64,000 bases of DNA from Streptococcus oricebi (GCF_017883985.1 NZ_PRDG01000002.1:372001-436000); one strand, 5' to 3'. Shown: positions 16,907 to 25,719, counted from the first letter of the stretch. Translations and numbers: made by a program. Notes: generated by a model not told the origin, from the sequence alone.

Positions 16907-17443
16907 ATGTCAATAACAAATGGACCTCAAACGATTGCTTATCTGGGCATGAGCTTAGACGGCTATATTGCCGATACAGCAGAAGGGATGACTTGGCTGG
17001 AAGAAGTGCAAGGTCAAGGAGACAATGGCTACGGTGCTTTTTATGACAGTATTTCCAGTGTGGTCATGGGAAGAAGGACTTATGATTGGCTTATCAAGCA
17101 GGACTTGGAAGTCTTTCCCTATCAGGACAAGGACTGTTACCTCTTGACCAGTCAGCCTGTTGAGCCAGAAAAGCATATTCGCCTTGCTTCGTCTGCTCGC
17201 CAGTTGTTTGCAGATTTGAAAGAGTATTCCCAGCGAGATATTTGGATTGTTGGTGGCGGTCTGCTCATCTCAAAGTTGATACAAGAGGGATTATTGGATT
17301 GTCTGCAAGTGATGATTGCTCCTCTTCTTCTTGGAGACGGAGTTCCCTTGTTTACAGGGCTTGATTGTCCTTACCCACTGGAATTAACGGACTGTCGCAG
17401 GCATGGTCAATTTGTCGAATTGTTTTATCAAGTAAAAAAATAG
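16907..17443 (+). CDS. RibD C-terminal / dihydrofolate-reductase-fold protein
   Basis: 178 residues. 'YLGMSLDGYIAD' at the N terminus, 'VMGRRTYDW' and 'IWIVGGGLLISKLI' are the NADPH-binding blocks shared by the RibD C-terminal domain and the YyaP/YwjB group. It probably reduces a pterin- or flavin-like substrate, which is not identified. 'GAGGAGG' precedes the ATG. It lies inside the salvage operon, but the link may only be positional. Confidence 0.8.
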   Translation: MSITNGPQTIAYLGMSLDGYIADTAEGMTWLEEVQGQGDNGYGAFYDSISSVVMGRRTYDWLIKQDLEVFPYQDKDCYLLTSQPVEPEKHIRLASSARQLFADLKEYSQRDIWIVGGGLLISKLIQEGLLDCLQVMIAPLLLGDGVPLFTGLDCPYPLELTDCRRHGQFVELFYQVKK

Positions 17444-17452
17444 GAGATTAGA

Positions 17453-17917
17453 ATGGAAAAGGGAGCTATTCTATCTGAGGATAGAAAATACAGATATGTA
17501 TTATGGAGAGAGTGGGACGCTAGTTTACCCAAGCTGATGTTTGTTGGTTTAAATCCTTCAACAGCTGATGAAAATGAAGACGACCCAACTATTAAAAAAT
17601 GTATTGCTTTTGCAGAAAAATGGGGCTATGGTGGTTTTTACATGACCAATCTGTTTGCTTATAGGAGCACAGACCCAGCGCAGTTAAGGTCAGTAGAAAA
17701 TCCAGTTGGCGATGAGAATGATGACTATATCAAAAAATATGCAGATTTATCTGACAAAGTTGTGGCTTGCTGGGGAAATGACGGAACTTATTTGGGTCGC
17801 TCTGAACAAGTCAAAAATTCTTTAAAAACATTATTTTGTTTGAAAGTCAATCAGAGTGGTCAACCTTGCCACCCGCTCTATTTAAAAGCTGATATATCTT
17901 TGAAACCATATAAATAA
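17453..17917 (+). CDS. DUF1643 protein
   Basis: 154 residues. The DUF1643 signature is clear: 'YRYVLWREWD', 'FVGLNPSTADENEDDPTIKK', 'YGGFYMTNLFAYRSTDP' and 'VACWGNDG'. The fold resembles uracil-DNA-glycosylase-like proteins but the activity is not established. Its stretch is more AT-rich than rpiA and deoB, so it may be a later insertion in the operon. It starts 9 bp after the previous gene. Confidence 0.85.
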   Translation: MEKGAILSEDRKYRYVLWREWDASLPKLMFVGLNPSTADENEDDPTIKKCIAFAEKWGYGGFYMTNLFAYRSTDPAQLRSVENPVGDENDDYIKKYADLSDKVVACWGNDGTYLGRSEQVKNSLKTLFCLKVNQSGQPCHPLYLKADISLKPYK

Positions 17918-17932
17918 TAGAAAGAGAAGAAG

Positions 17933-18742
17933 ATGACATTATTAGAAAAAATTATTGAAACAAAAGATTTTTTAGCGAGCAAGGGAATTATCCAGCCCGA
18001 ATTTGGGCTTATCCTTGGCTCTGGCCTGGGTGAATTGGCCAATGAGATTGAAAATGCAATCTCTGTTGATTATGCCGATATTCCCAACTGGGGTCGTTCG
18101 ACCGTTGTTGGCCATGCTGGTAAACTGGTTTACGGGGAACTTTCTGGCCGTAAGGTTTTGGCCCTCCAAGGACGTTTCCATTTTTATGAAGGTAATCCCA
18201 TGGAAGTTGTCACTTTTCCAGTAAGAGTGATGAAGGCTCTGGGAGCTAGCGGAGTTATCGTTACCAATGCAGCGGGAGGGATTGGCTATGGTCCAGGAAC
18301 CTTGATGGCCATTAGCGACCATATCAACTTAACCGGTCAAAACCCCTTAATCGGTGCCAATTTAGATGATTTTGGACCACGTTTTCCAGATATGTCTGAT
18401 GCCTATAGCAAGGCCTATCGTGAAAAAGCTCATGCCGTAGCAGACAAATTAGGAATTGAGCTAGCAGACGGTGTCTATCTAGGAGTTACAGGTCCAACCT
18501 ATGAAACCCCAGCCGAAATTCGTGCCTTCCAAACCATGGGGGCTCAAGCTGTCGGCATGTCCACTGTTCCAGAGGTCATTGTCGCCGCCCATTCAGGACT
18601 TAAGGTTCTAGGAATTTCTGCTATAACCAATTTTGCGGCAGGTTTCCAAAGCGAGCTCAATCATGAAGAAGTCGTCGAAGTCACCGAACGGATCAAAGAA
18701 GACTTCAAGGGCTTGGTCAAGGCTGTCTTGGCAGAATTATAG
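17933..18742 (+). CDS. punA: Purine nucleoside phosphorylase I (PunA type)
   Basis: 269 residues. 'LILGSGLGELA', 'VGHAGKLVYGEL', 'LQGRFHFYEG' and 'GVTGPTYETPAEIRAFQTMG' are typical of the trimeric PNP family, which cleaves guanosine and inosine with phosphate. 'ITNFAAGF' holds the base-binding Asn. The ribosome site 'GAGAAGAAG' precedes the ATG. It feeds ribose-1-P to DeoB, encoded upstream. Confidence 0.93.
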   Translation: MTLLEKIIETKDFLASKGIIQPEFGLILGSGLGELANEIENAISVDYADIPNWGRSTVVGHAGKLVYGELSGRKVLALQGRFHFYEGNPMEVVTFPVRVMKALGASGVIVTNAAGGIGYGPGTLMAISDHINLTGQNPLIGANLDDFGPRFPDMSDAYSKAYREKAHAVADKLGIELADGVYLGVTGPTYETPAEIRAFQTMGAQAVGMSTVPEVIVAAHSGLKVLGISAITNFAAGFQSELNHEEVVEVTERIKEDFKGLVKAVLAEL

Positions 18743-18776
18743 GCTCATTTAATTATTATTTCCAGAGGAGAGAAAA

Positions 18777-19487
18777 ATGTCTATTCATATCGCAGCAAAA
18801 GCAGGTGAGATTGCTGATAAAATCTTGCTACCAGGCGATCCCTTGCGGGCAAAATTTATCGCCGAAAATTTTTTAGAAGATGCAGTTTGCTTCAACCAAG
18901 TCCGTAATATGTTTGGCTACACAGGAAGCTATAAGGGTCATCGGGTCAGCGTTATGGGGACGGGTATGGGAATGCCCTCAATTTCCATCTATGCGCGTGA
19001 GCTGATTGTCGACTATGGAGTTAAAAAGCTGATTCGGGTTGGGACTGCTGGCTCCCTGTCAGATAAGGTGCATGTAAGAGAGCTAGTTTTAGCTCAAGCA
19101 GCAGCAACCAACTCTAACATTATTCGCAACGACTGGCCCATGTATGACTTCCCCCAAATTGCTAGCTTTAACCTGCTAGATAAGGCCTATCATATCGCCA
19201 AAGATTTGGGTATGACTACCCATGTCGGCAGCGTCCTCTCGTCAGATGTTTTTTATTCTAACTTCTACGAGCAAAATCTCAAACTGGGCACAATGGGAGT
19301 CTTGGCAGTAGAAATGGAAGCAGCAGCCCTCTATTATCTAGCGGCCCAACATCAGGTAGAAGCCTTAGGAATTATGACCATTTCAGATAGCTTGGTCAAT
19401 CCAGACGAAGATACCACAGCAGAAGAACGCCAGACCACCTTTACCGATATGATGAAGGTGGGTCTGGAAACCTTGATTACAGACTAG
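18777..19487 (+). CDS. deoD: Purine nucleoside phosphorylase DeoD type
   Basis: 236 residues. '[20 protein letters not shown]', '[17 protein letters not shown]', 'RVGTAGSL' and '[11 protein letters not shown]' are diagnostic of the hexameric PNP family with broader purine range, including adenosine. 'GAGGAGAG' precedes the ATG. It is the last gene of the salvage operon and is followed by a terminator. Confidence 0.95.
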   Translation: MSIHIAAKAGEIADKILLPGDPLRAKFIAENFLEDAVCFNQVRNMFGYTGSYKGHRVSVMGTGMGMPSISIYARELIVDYGVKKLIRVGTAGSLSDKVHVRELVLAQAAATNSNIIRNDWPMYDFPQIASFNLLDKAYHIAKDLGMTTHVGSVLSSDVFYSNFYEQNLKLGTMGVLAVEMEAAALYYLAAQHQVEALGIMTISDSLVNPDEDTTAEERQTTFTDMMKVGLETLITD

Positions 19488-19501
19488 TTTTTTAAGAAAT
19501 G

Positions 19502-19531
19502 AGGATTGAGAAAATTTCCCAATCCTTTTTA
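19502..19531 (+). terminator. Terminator of the nucleoside-salvage operon
   Basis: AGGATTG and CAATCCT around an 11-nt loop, followed by a T run. Confidence 0.75.
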
Positions 19532-19607
19532 AATAGAAGTATAAAGTTGGAAAAATTCAGAGGGCAAAAGAAAACTTAGCTAGTCATTTTTTATAGTATA
19601 TCTTATT

Positions 19608-19689
19608 TACCTACTCATGAAGCCCTTGGAGTGGTTTTTCCTGCTTGTATTATACTTGACAGATATCAAACCTGAAAATCGGATTGCCT
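19608..19689. repeat. Direct repeat, copy 1 (82 bp)
   Basis: Matches 21758-21839 with four mismatches and no gap, exactly 2150 bp apart. In one frame it encodes MKPLEWFFLLVLYL, then T/I, then DIKPENRIA. In this copy the ATG at 19617 opens a frame of 50 codons that runs to a stop at about 19767, overlapping the start of the next gene. No ribosome site precedes it, so copy 1 looks like a decayed fragment. It flanks the two-gene cassette 19756-21647. Confidence 0.85.
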
Positions 19690-19755
19690 CCTGTATACCT
19701 CTCCCTTGCCTGAGGATTTGCCAAGGGAGAAAGGAAGCTTTAGATTGGAATACAT

Positions 19756-20658
19756 ATGAAACAAATTAAGGACTACTTATTGGATAAATTTACGACCTAC
19801 ATATGGCTTATAGCTATAGCAATTATGATTTTCTTTTACTCGTTTTATCAAGTTGAAGATTTGTTATATACAAGCCGACGTAACTCAAGTAATGAATTTT
19901 TAGAAGACCACTATGAGAGAGAATACAATAGTATTATAGATTACAAAAAATATGATAATGGAATACTGGCAGTGTTGGTAGATGGTTCTTACTTTCAGAA
20001 CGATACATACCTGATTACTAGTAATTATCGTTTAAGTGAATTTAACAATCTAGAAAAAAAGGAATATCGAGGACAAAATAGTCGAGATTATTTCATAATT
20101 GATTTAATCGAAATTGCTAAGGGAATGACCTCCTATCAAAAAATTGACGTTCTAGCTCAAGCTAGGAAATTAGAACCTAAGGCAGAGTCTATTTCTACTC
20201 ATTTTGATTTGCTAGAAGAAGAAGGGAAAACTTTTTTATCATTTGAACTTACTTATAGAGGTAACGATACTGAGACTGATTATAAAAATAAGGAAAACAG
20301 ACAATCTTATTTAAAGGTCGATTTAGAAAACGGACAAGCTACAATATTGGCGAAAAATCCAGTGAGCGAAAAGTTAGATAATTCCAATCAGATAGATAAA
20401 TCAAACAGTCTACTTTCACTGTGGGGAAAGAATGCATTTACCGATTATCTTACTAAGAATAATATAGATCTTAAGGTAGATAGTTTGATTTTTTCAAATG
20501 TAGAACAGCTTCCAAGTTTAACTCATAAGTTTCCCTTTGTGAAAAACTATTTAAGAGAGAATTATAGTTTACATTTAGATTTTCCAGAAAATCTTTCACT
20601 TACTGATAGACTAGACTTTATAAATAATATTTTAGATTGGGAGAATGGTAAATCATGA
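19756..20658 (+). CDS. Unknown membrane-anchored protein, cassette gene 1
   Basis: 300 residues. One hydrophobic helix (about 13-31) is followed by a long hydrophilic, presumably extracellular part rich in Asn, Lys, Asp and Tyr. No named domain recognised. It is clearly more AT-rich than the salvage operon next door, which suggests transfer. 'AAAGGAAG' lies upstream of the ATG. Its stop overlaps the next start (ATGA), so the two are translationally coupled and probably partners. Confidence 0.8.
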   Translation: MKQIKDYLLDKFTTYIWLIAIAIMIFFYSFYQVEDLLYTSRRNSSNEFLEDHYEREYNSIIDYKKYDNGILAVLVDGSYFQNDTYLITSNYRLSEFNNLEKKEYRGQNSRDYFIIDLIEIAKGMTSYQKIDVLAQARKLEPKAESISTHFDLLEEEGKTFLSFELTYRGNDTETDYKNKENRQSYLKVDLENGQATILAKNPVSEKLDNSNQIDKSNSLLSLWGKNAFTDYLTKNNIDLKVDSLIFSNVEQLPSLTHKFPFVKNYLRENYSLHLDFPENLSLTDRLDFINNILDWENGKS

Positions 20659-21647
20659 GCATCATCAAGAATAAAAAAATGCTGATATTTCTTATTGTCG
20701 TTACTCTATCAGGTGTAGGACCGTTCATTTTTTTATTGGTAAATAATCGGGGTTTTTATCCTGATTGGCAGTACAAGGAACTTGTAAGTTACCAGGAGAA
20801 ATTCAAACTCGAGACTTTGAAGATAAATGAAAACAATGCTATTTTATTGATAGAAACACAAAATCATCCCTTTATAAATTTCACTAATGGTAAATTGTAT
20901 ACTCAAAAAATAGCATTTAAGCGTGGCTTTGATTTTCTTCGAGATGATTTAGATGTTGATGATGAAGATAAAAACACCTTAACAGTTTATCGCTATCACC
21001 ATGGACTAAAAAAAGAGAAGGAAATAAATTTAAACAGACTAATTAAAACTCATCTGGAAGATGCTGTTGCGGGAAGGATTTTAAGTCAGGTCAACCAAGA
21101 TACTTTTGTGATAAAAGCTTACAGAACTAGTGAAAAAGGACAGGGCTATAACTTCTTGCAACCAAGAAATTATTTGCTAAATTTAAAAGAGGAAAGTTTC
21201 AAGCCTTTAAAAAGGGGTGAAAGAGTAGAGTATGAAATTAAGAGAAGTCGTGTCGAGCTGTTTAAGAAAGATAAAACAGGAGTTGCTCGTGAGTTGTTAC
21301 TTGAATTAAGCCCAGAAAGTGTAAAAATAGAAGGAGGTCGATATGATGATTATAATCTTAAGCTAGAAAGCTTAAATATTAACCAATTCTTTCCGAATAA
21401 CCAATTTTATCTTTATCAAAATATGCAAGAGTTCAAGTTCCCGTATAAAAATAAAAAAATTTATAAATCGTCCTCTGTACTATTTATTGGACCGCAAGCT
21501 CTTGAATATTACAATTATTATTTTGCTCCCAAAAATAAAAAAGATGCTTTTGCAGGTTGGACGCTATCTAGTAGTTATAGTAAAGATAGGGAAAACCATC
21601 AGCTAAAAAGTATAAATGATTTCGAAAAATACTTCAAAAATGATTAA
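20655..21647 (+). CDS. Unknown membrane-anchored protein, cassette gene 2
   Basis: 330 residues with the same plan as gene 1: a basic N terminus, one hydrophobic helix (about 9-27), then a long polar region, here rich in Lys, Glu and Tyr with many aromatic turns. No known domain. No obvious catalytic motif. Low GC and the ATGA coupling tie it to gene 1. A surface pair, a secreted complex or a stress lipoprotein-like system are all possible. Confidence 0.8.
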   Translation: MSIIKNKKMLIFLIVVTLSGVGPFIFLLVNNRGFYPDWQYKELVSYQEKFKLETLKINENNAILLIETQNHPFINFTNGKLYTQKIAFKRGFDFLRDDLDVDDEDKNTLTVYRYHHGLKKEKEINLNRLIKTHLEDAVAGRILSQVNQDTFVIKAYRTSEKGQGYNFLQPRNYLLNLKEESFKPLKRGERVEYEIKRSRVELFKKDKTGVARELLLELSPESVKIEGGRYDDYNLKLESLNINQFFPNNQFYLYQNMQEFKFPYKNKKIYKSSSVLFIGPQALEYYNYYFAPKNKKDAFAGWTLSSSYSKDRENHQLKSINDFEKYFKND

Positions 21648-21736
21648 GAAATCTAAGGAACAAGGAAACTGTGCAGAGTTCAACTCCTTAACCATTTAAC
21701 TGCCCTCTTTTAAGCGAGAAATAACAAGGAGAAAGA

Positions 21737-21895
21737 ATGTTTCAAGGAAGCTGTCATTACCTAATGATGAAACCCTTGGAGTGGTTTTTCCTGCTTGTAT
21801 TATACTTGATAGATATCAAACCTGAAAATCGGATTGCCTTGCAGTATATTAGCCCTCTACCGGCGGATTTTAAAAACAGACCAGATAAAAAATGA
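21737..21895 (+). CDS. 52-residue single-pass membrane peptide encoded by the direct repeat
   Basis: The ATG at 21737 is preceded by 'AAGGAGAAAG', a strong ribosome site. One hydrophobic helix (about residues 14-24, 'EWFFLLVLYLI') is followed by 'DIKPENRIA' and a basic end. Its central 27 residues are the part repeated at 19608-19689. Family unknown. It looks like the intact member of a small gene whose other copy is broken on the far side of the two-gene cassette. Confidence 0.5.
   Translation: MFQGSCHYLMMKPLEWFFLLVLYLIDIKPENRIALQYISPLPADFKNRPDKK
21758..21839. repeat. Direct repeat, copy 2 (82 bp)
   Basis: Partner of 19608-19689. Of the four mismatches two fall in one codon step (Leu/Met), one is silent (Lys) and one changes Thr to Ile, so the reading frame is conserved between copies. 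Confidence 0.85.
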
Positions 21896-21900
21896 TATCA

Positions 21901-21940
21901 AAAAGAGATTGGTAATGGAAATTACCAATCTCTTTTCTGT
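21901..21940. terminator. Strong terminator downstream of the repeat-flanked cassette
   Basis: A perfect 16-bp stem, starting AAAAGAGATTGG, with loop GGAA and a T-rich tail. It lies between the cassette and the convergent cpsY-like gene. Confidence 0.9.
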
Positions 21941-21988
21941 CTTTACTATTCGGCTATTTTTGACTAGTAGCTTGGTTTCACCTAGCTC

Positions 21989-22897
21989 TTATTTATCAAA
22001 CTTAACTTCTTCTAGAAGATAATCAATAAAACGTTCTCCCATCTTTGATAGGCTGGCCTTTTCATGGGTGATGTAGACTAGGTCAATCGGGTCATCGATA
22101 TCAAGTGGGATTGAGACGATATTATCGCCATTGAGGTTGCTATTGAGAATACCGGTCGCAATAGTGTAACCGTCCAGTCCGATTAGGAGATTAAAGAGGG
22201 TTGCCCGGTCAGATACGACAATGGACTTCTTGTGGCGCTCCTGGGAAAGGATTTCCTCTGAAAAGTAGAAGGAATTGTGGGTCCCTTGGTCGTAGCTCAG
22301 ATAGGGGAAGTCCTCCAAGTCAGCCAGCTGCACGCTCTCCTTGTCAGCCAAGGGATTGGACTTACTGACAAAGATATGGGGTTGGGCTGTAAATAAAGGA
22401 GTGGCCAGGAGATGATTATCATCTAACATCTTAGTCAGGACATCGCGGTTGTAGCTATTGAGAAAGAGAACACCGATTTCTGAGCGAAAATTCTTGACGT
22501 CATCAATGATTTCCCAGGTCCTAGTTTCTCTTAAAAAGAGTTCATACTTTTCCATATCGCTTTTTTTCAAGAGAGAGACAAAGGCATTGACCACAAAGGC
22601 ATAGTGCTGGGATGAAACGCTAAAGAGTTCTCTTTGCTCAACCGGATTTTTATAACGTTCTTCCAGAAGTTGGGTCTGCTCGACTACCTGACGGGCATAG
22701 GATAGGAACTCCATACCATCCTTGGTCAGGGTAATACCCTTGGGATTGCGGATAAAGATTTCAATTCCCATCTCATTTTCCAGGTCCCGAACGGCATTGG
22801 ACAGGCTGGGCTGGGTGATAAAGAGCTGTTTGGCAGCCTCGTTCATGCTACCCGTTTCGACAATTTTGATAATATAGTGTAACTGTTGGATTCTCAT
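21989..22897 (-). CDS. cpsY: LysR-family regulator, CpsY/MtaR-like
   Basis: 302 residues. The N-terminal winged helix 'MRIQQLHYIIKIVETGSMNEAAKQLF ...' (about 1-60) and the substrate-binding domain (about 90-295) are standard LysR. The N-terminal sequence, especially 'ITQPSLSNAVRDLENEMGIE', resembles CpsY/MtaR of streptococci, which controls methionine uptake and surface traits. The target genes are not adjacent. Assignment to CpsY is by recognition and should be confirmed by phylogeny. Confidence 0.8.
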   Translation of the reverse strand: MRIQQLHYIIKIVETGSMNEAAKQLFITQPSLSNAVRDLENEMGIEIFIRNPKGITLTKDGMEFLSYARQVVEQTQLLEERYKNPVEQRELFSVSSQHYAFVVNAFVSLLKKSDMEKYELFLRETRTWEIIDDVKNFRSEIGVLFLNSYNRDVLTKMLDDNHLLATPLFTAQPHIFVSKSNPLADKESVQLADLEDFPYLSYDQGTHNSFYFSEEILSQERHKKSIVVSDRATLFNLLIGLDGYTIATGILNSNLNGDNIVSIPLDIDDPIDLVYITHEKASLSKMGERFIDYLLEEVKFDK

Positions 22898-23183
22898 ATC
22901 CCTATTTTATCATAAAGTTACTGGAAAAACTCAGGAAATATTGCAATTTTTAGAGAATATAAGAACGAAAAAAGGCTAGTAGACTTAAAAGTTTAAGTTT
23001 TAGTAAAAGAGGACACAAATAGAAAAGAGAGCTAAGCTGGAAACCACCTTTGGAATACCGCTCAATTCTGGTTCATGAGTTCTCCACTATCAGACTTGAT
23101 TTTGTGAATGGCTCCTCGTTAGCAAAGAGGCTAGCTTCCATAAAAAGAATCGGATTAGTCCGCCCTGAATTTAAAGATTTTTC
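22898..23183. other. Intergenic region between cpsY-like gene and the pyrF promoter
   Basis: No ORF with a ribosome site was found. It holds an inverted repeat, ACTTAAA-AG-TTTAAGT (22983-22998), about 85 bp upstream of the LysR gene, which could be an operator. The remainder shows nothing I can assign. Confidence 0.5.
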
Positions 23184-23212
23184 TTGACAAATGAGGCGAT
23201 AAACTATAAAAT
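23184..23212 (+). promoter_or_regulatory. pyrF promoter
   Basis: TTGACA (23184-23189), a 17-bp spacer and TAAAAT (23207-23212). It lies about 25 bp before the PyrR-binding element. Confidence 0.75.
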
Positions 23213-23235
23213 GAAATAAATAATAACCTTTAAAG

Positions 23236-23332
23236 AGTCCAGAGAGGCTGCTAAGGTAGAAACGCTTAAAAAGGGCCAGTAGACTGGGCCCAATTTTCGT
23301 GAAACCTTGCTGGAAATCTGGCAAGGTTTTTT
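23236..23332 (+). promoter_or_regulatory. PyrR-controlled transcription attenuator of pyrF
   Basis: AGTCCAGAGAGGCT (23236-23249) is the canonical PyrR-binding loop sequence. An intrinsic terminator follows: AAACCTTGC (23302-23310) pairs with GCAAGGTTT-type bases (23321-23329), then T residues. Between them 'GGGCCAGTAGACTGGGCCC' can pair with itself. By the known mechanism PyrR with UMP stabilises the binding hairpin and lets the terminator form, so pyrF is off when pyrimidines are plentiful. Confidence 0.9.
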
Positions 23333-23349
23333 GTGTAAAGGAGAAACTT

Positions 23350-24042
23350 ATGCGTGAAGAACGTCCGATTATCGCTTTGGACTTCCCCTCATTTGAGGAT
23401 ATTAAGAAATTTTTAGCCCTTTTTCCCCAAGAGGAAAAACTCTATGTCAAGGTGGGAATGGAGCTTTTTTATGGAAATGGTCCTGAAATTGTCCGCTATG
23501 TCAAAGGATTGGGTCATTCCATCTTTTTGGACTTGAAGCTTCACGATATTCCCAATACGGTCCAGTCGGCCATGACCATGCTATCCCAGTTAGATGTTGA
23601 TATGATGACGGTGCATGCTGCTGGTGGTGTGGAAATGATGCGAGCTGCCAAGGCTGGACTTTTAAAACCTGCTAAGATTATTGCGGTCACCCAGCTGACC
23701 TCAACATCTGAGGAAAATATGCGGGACTGGCAAAATATCCAGACTAGTCTGCAAGAGTCGGTTGTCAACTATGCCAAGAGAAGCCAAGAAGCGGGCCTTG
23801 ACGGGGTTGTTTGTTCGGCCCATGAAGTAGACTTGATTAAAAAAGCCACCTCCGAGGACTTTATCTGTCTGACACCAGGGATTCGGCCTAAAGGAGCAGC
23901 TGTTGGCGACCAAAAGCGGGTCATGACGCCCCACGACGCCCAGCTAATCGGCTCCAACTATATTGTGGTTGGACGGCCTATTATCCAGGCCCAAGATCCA
24001 CTTGCAGTCTATCATCAGATTAAGGAGGAGTGGAATAGCTAA
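23350..24042 (+). CDS. pyrF: Orotidine 5'-phosphate decarboxylase
   Basis: 230 residues. 'PIIALDFPS' starts the barrel, '[12 protein letters not shown]' holds the catalytic Lys-Asp array, and 'CLTPGIRP' and 'IVVGRPI' bind the phosphate. It makes UMP from OMP. The ATG at 23350 follows 'AAAGGAG'; a longer in-frame ORF starting 23299 runs into the attenuator and is rejected. Its stop codon is the first bases of the tandem repeat array. Confidence 0.95.
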   Translation: MREERPIIALDFPSFEDIKKFLALFPQEEKLYVKVGMELFYGNGPEIVRYVKGLGHSIFLDLKLHDIPNTVQSAMTMLSQLDVDMMTVHAAGGVEMMRAAKAGLLKPAKIIAVTQLTSTSEENMRDWQNIQTSLQESVVNYAKRSQEAGLDGVVCSAHEVDLIKKATSEDFICLTPGIRPKGAAVGDQKRVMTPHDAQLIGSNYIVVGRPIIQAQDPLAVYHQIKEEWNS

Positions 24043-24559
24043 GAGAGTCTAGACCCTAAAGGGTCTGTCTCTCTACGTGAGCCCCGATTTTCTTACTTAT
24101 TTATCGGGCCCTCCCTAAGCTATTCACTAGCTTTCATCAACAGGTATAATCGACCTTTTGATGAAATCGTCGGAAGTCCGCTAAGAGAGTCTAGACCCTA
24201 AAGGGTCTGTCTCTCTACGTGAGCCCCGATTTTCTTGATTATTGTCGGGCCCTCCCTAAGCTATTCACTAGCTTTCATCAACAGGTATAATCGACCTTTT
24301 GATGAAATCGTCGGAAGTCCGCTAAGAGAGTCTAGACCCTAAAGGGTCTGTCTCTCTACGTGAGCCCCGATTTTCTTACTTATTTATCGGGCCCTCCCTA
24401 AACTATTCACTAGCTTTCATCAACAGGTATCATCGACCTTTTGATGAAATCGTCGGAAGTCCGCTAAGAGATTCTAGTCCCTGAAGGTCCTGTCTCTCTA
24501 CGTGAGCCCCGATTTTCTTACTTATTTATCGGGCCCTCCCTAAGCTATTCACTAGCTTT
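24039..24559. repeat. Tandem array of a 142-bp structured repeat (about 3.7 copies)
   Basis: Units start at 24039, 24181, 24322 and 24464 (periods 142, 141, 142); the fourth stops after about 96 bp. Each full unit is almost all hairpins: H1 AGAGAG/CTCTCT plus AGACCC-TAAA-GGGTCT; H2 CCCGAT/ATCGGG; H3 AAGCTA-TTCAC-TAGCTT; H4 TTTCATCAACAGGT with ACCTTTTGATGAAA (13 of 14 paired); then CGG-AAGT-CCG. Copies differ at few positions; copy 2 keeps H2 by a G-U pair, while copy 4 weakens H1 and copy 3 loses one H3 pair. No ORF. It separates pyrF from pyrE. No known RNA family recognised. Confidence 0.9.
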
Positions 24560-24685
24560 AACCACCTTGTTTGTCCCATGCTCTTGGCTAGAGTTTTTAT
24601 GGGAGTTTTGCTTGCTTATAATTTGTTTTTACTTATTCTTAAAGACCTCGGGTTTCTAAGATGCTACATTGAAAAAGGAGAAAAG
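24560..24685 (+). other. Spacer between repeat array and pyrE
   Basis: A frame is open from 24578 into pyrE, but it has no ribosome site and encodes a hydrophobic extension not found in PyrE. 'AAAAAGGAG' (about 24673-24681) is the pyrE ribosome site. No clear separate promoter seen. Confidence 0.5.
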
Positions 24686-25324
24686 ATGACTTTAGCAAAA
24701 GATATTGCACGTGATTTATTGAAAATTGAGGCTGTTTACTTGAAACCAGAAGAGCCATTCACCTGGGCTAGTGGTATCAAGTCCCCGATTTATACAGATA
24801 ATCGTGTAACCCTGGCCTATCCAGAAACTCGGACCTTGATTGAGAATGGTTTTGTCGAGGCTATCAAGAGAGATTTTCCTCAAGTAGAAGTCATTGCAGG
24901 AACAGCGACAGCAGGTATTCCTCATGGTGCCATTATTGCTGATAAGATGAATTTACCTTTTGCTTATATTCGTAGCAAGCCCAAAGATCATGGTGCAGGC
25001 AATCAGATTGAGGGGCGCGTGCCAGCGGGACAAAAAATGGTCGTTGTAGAAGACTTGATTTCAACCGGAGGTTCCGTTCTAGATGCGGTAGCAGCAGCTG
25101 AACGTGAAGGCGCTCATGTCCTTGGTGTAGTGGCCATTTTCACCTATCAACTGCCTAAGGCTGACCAACGCTTTGAAGAAGCAGGAGTCAAGCTCGTGAC
25201 CTTGTCCAACTACAGCGAATTGATTCAGCTGGCGGAGCAAGAAGGCTATGTCAGCGCAGAGGGCTTGGCGCTCTTGGAACGCTTCAAAGAAAACCAAAAA
25301 ACCTGGCAGGAGAGTTTGGCATGA
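24686..25324 (+). CDS. pyrE: Orotate phosphoribosyltransferase
   Basis: 212 residues. '[16 protein letters not shown]' is the orotate site, '[19 protein letters not shown]' the flexible region, and '[18 protein letters not shown]' the PRPP-binding motif. It makes OMP from orotate and PRPP, the step before PyrF. The start follows 'AAAAAGGAG'. Its stop overlaps the start of the next gene (ATGA). Confidence 0.95.
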   Translation: MTLAKDIARDLLKIEAVYLKPEEPFTWASGIKSPIYTDNRVTLAYPETRTLIENGFVEAIKRDFPQVEVIAGTATAGIPHGAIIADKMNLPFAYIRSKPKDHGAGNQIEGRVPAGQKMVVVEDLISTGGSVLDAVAAAEREGAHVLGVVAIFTYQLPKADQRFEEAGVKLVTLSNYSELIQLAEQEGYVSAEGLALLERFKENQKTWQESLA

Positions 25325-25719
25325 TTGATTATACAAATCAGAAAAAAATCACTGCTCAACAGTTTGCCCATGTCTTGGAGCAATCAGGCATTCACCGCCC
25401 GACTAAGGATTTGCCGCGTTTGCAAAAAATGCTAGATGAGGCGGATATTCTCTGGACGTCGTGGGACGGAGAGCGACTAGTTGGTGTGGCGCGTTCCTTG
25501 ACAGATTTTTCCTACGCTTGCTACCTGTCTGATTTGGCGGTCGATGAAAGCTATCAGAAGCAGGGGATAGGTAGAATTTTGGTCGAAAAAACGCGTCAGA
25601 AGATTGGAGAAGAAGTGGCTCTTATCCTCCTTTCAGCACCAAATGCTATGAACTACTATCCCAAAATCGGTTTTGAAACAGCCGAAAACGCTTATATCAT
25701 CAAACGCAAGCCTTTTTAA
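25321..25719 (+). CDS. GNAT-family N-acetyltransferase
   Basis: 132 residues with '[28 protein letters not shown]' as the acetyl-CoA loop (Q/RxxGxG/A) and '[16 protein letters not shown]' as the C-terminal signature. The substrate is unknown. The ATGA overlap with pyrE shows translational coupling. Confidence 0.85.
   Translation: MIDYTNQKKITAQQFAHVLEQSGIHRPTKDLPRLQKMLDEADILWTSWDGERLVGVARSLTDFSYACYLSDLAVDESYQKQGIGRILVEKTRQKIGEEVALILLSAPNAMNYYPKIGFETAENAYIIKRKPF

Noticed and set aside
19608..19689. The 82-bp repeat as a BOX/RUP-type intergenic element or promoter pair
   Set aside because: The two copies keep a reading frame with mostly silent or conservative changes and one has a ribosome site, which fits coding sequence better.
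23299..23349. N-terminal extension of PyrF
   Set aside because: It would be translated from within the attenuator terminator and is not part of the conserved protein.
24039..24559. The tandem array as a CRISPR array
   Set aside because: Units are about 142 bp, directly abutting, with no unique spacers and no cas genes nearby.
24039..24559. The array as a hammerhead or other named self-cleaving ribozyme
   Set aside because: I looked on both strands for the conserved CUGAUGA...GAAA core and did not find it.
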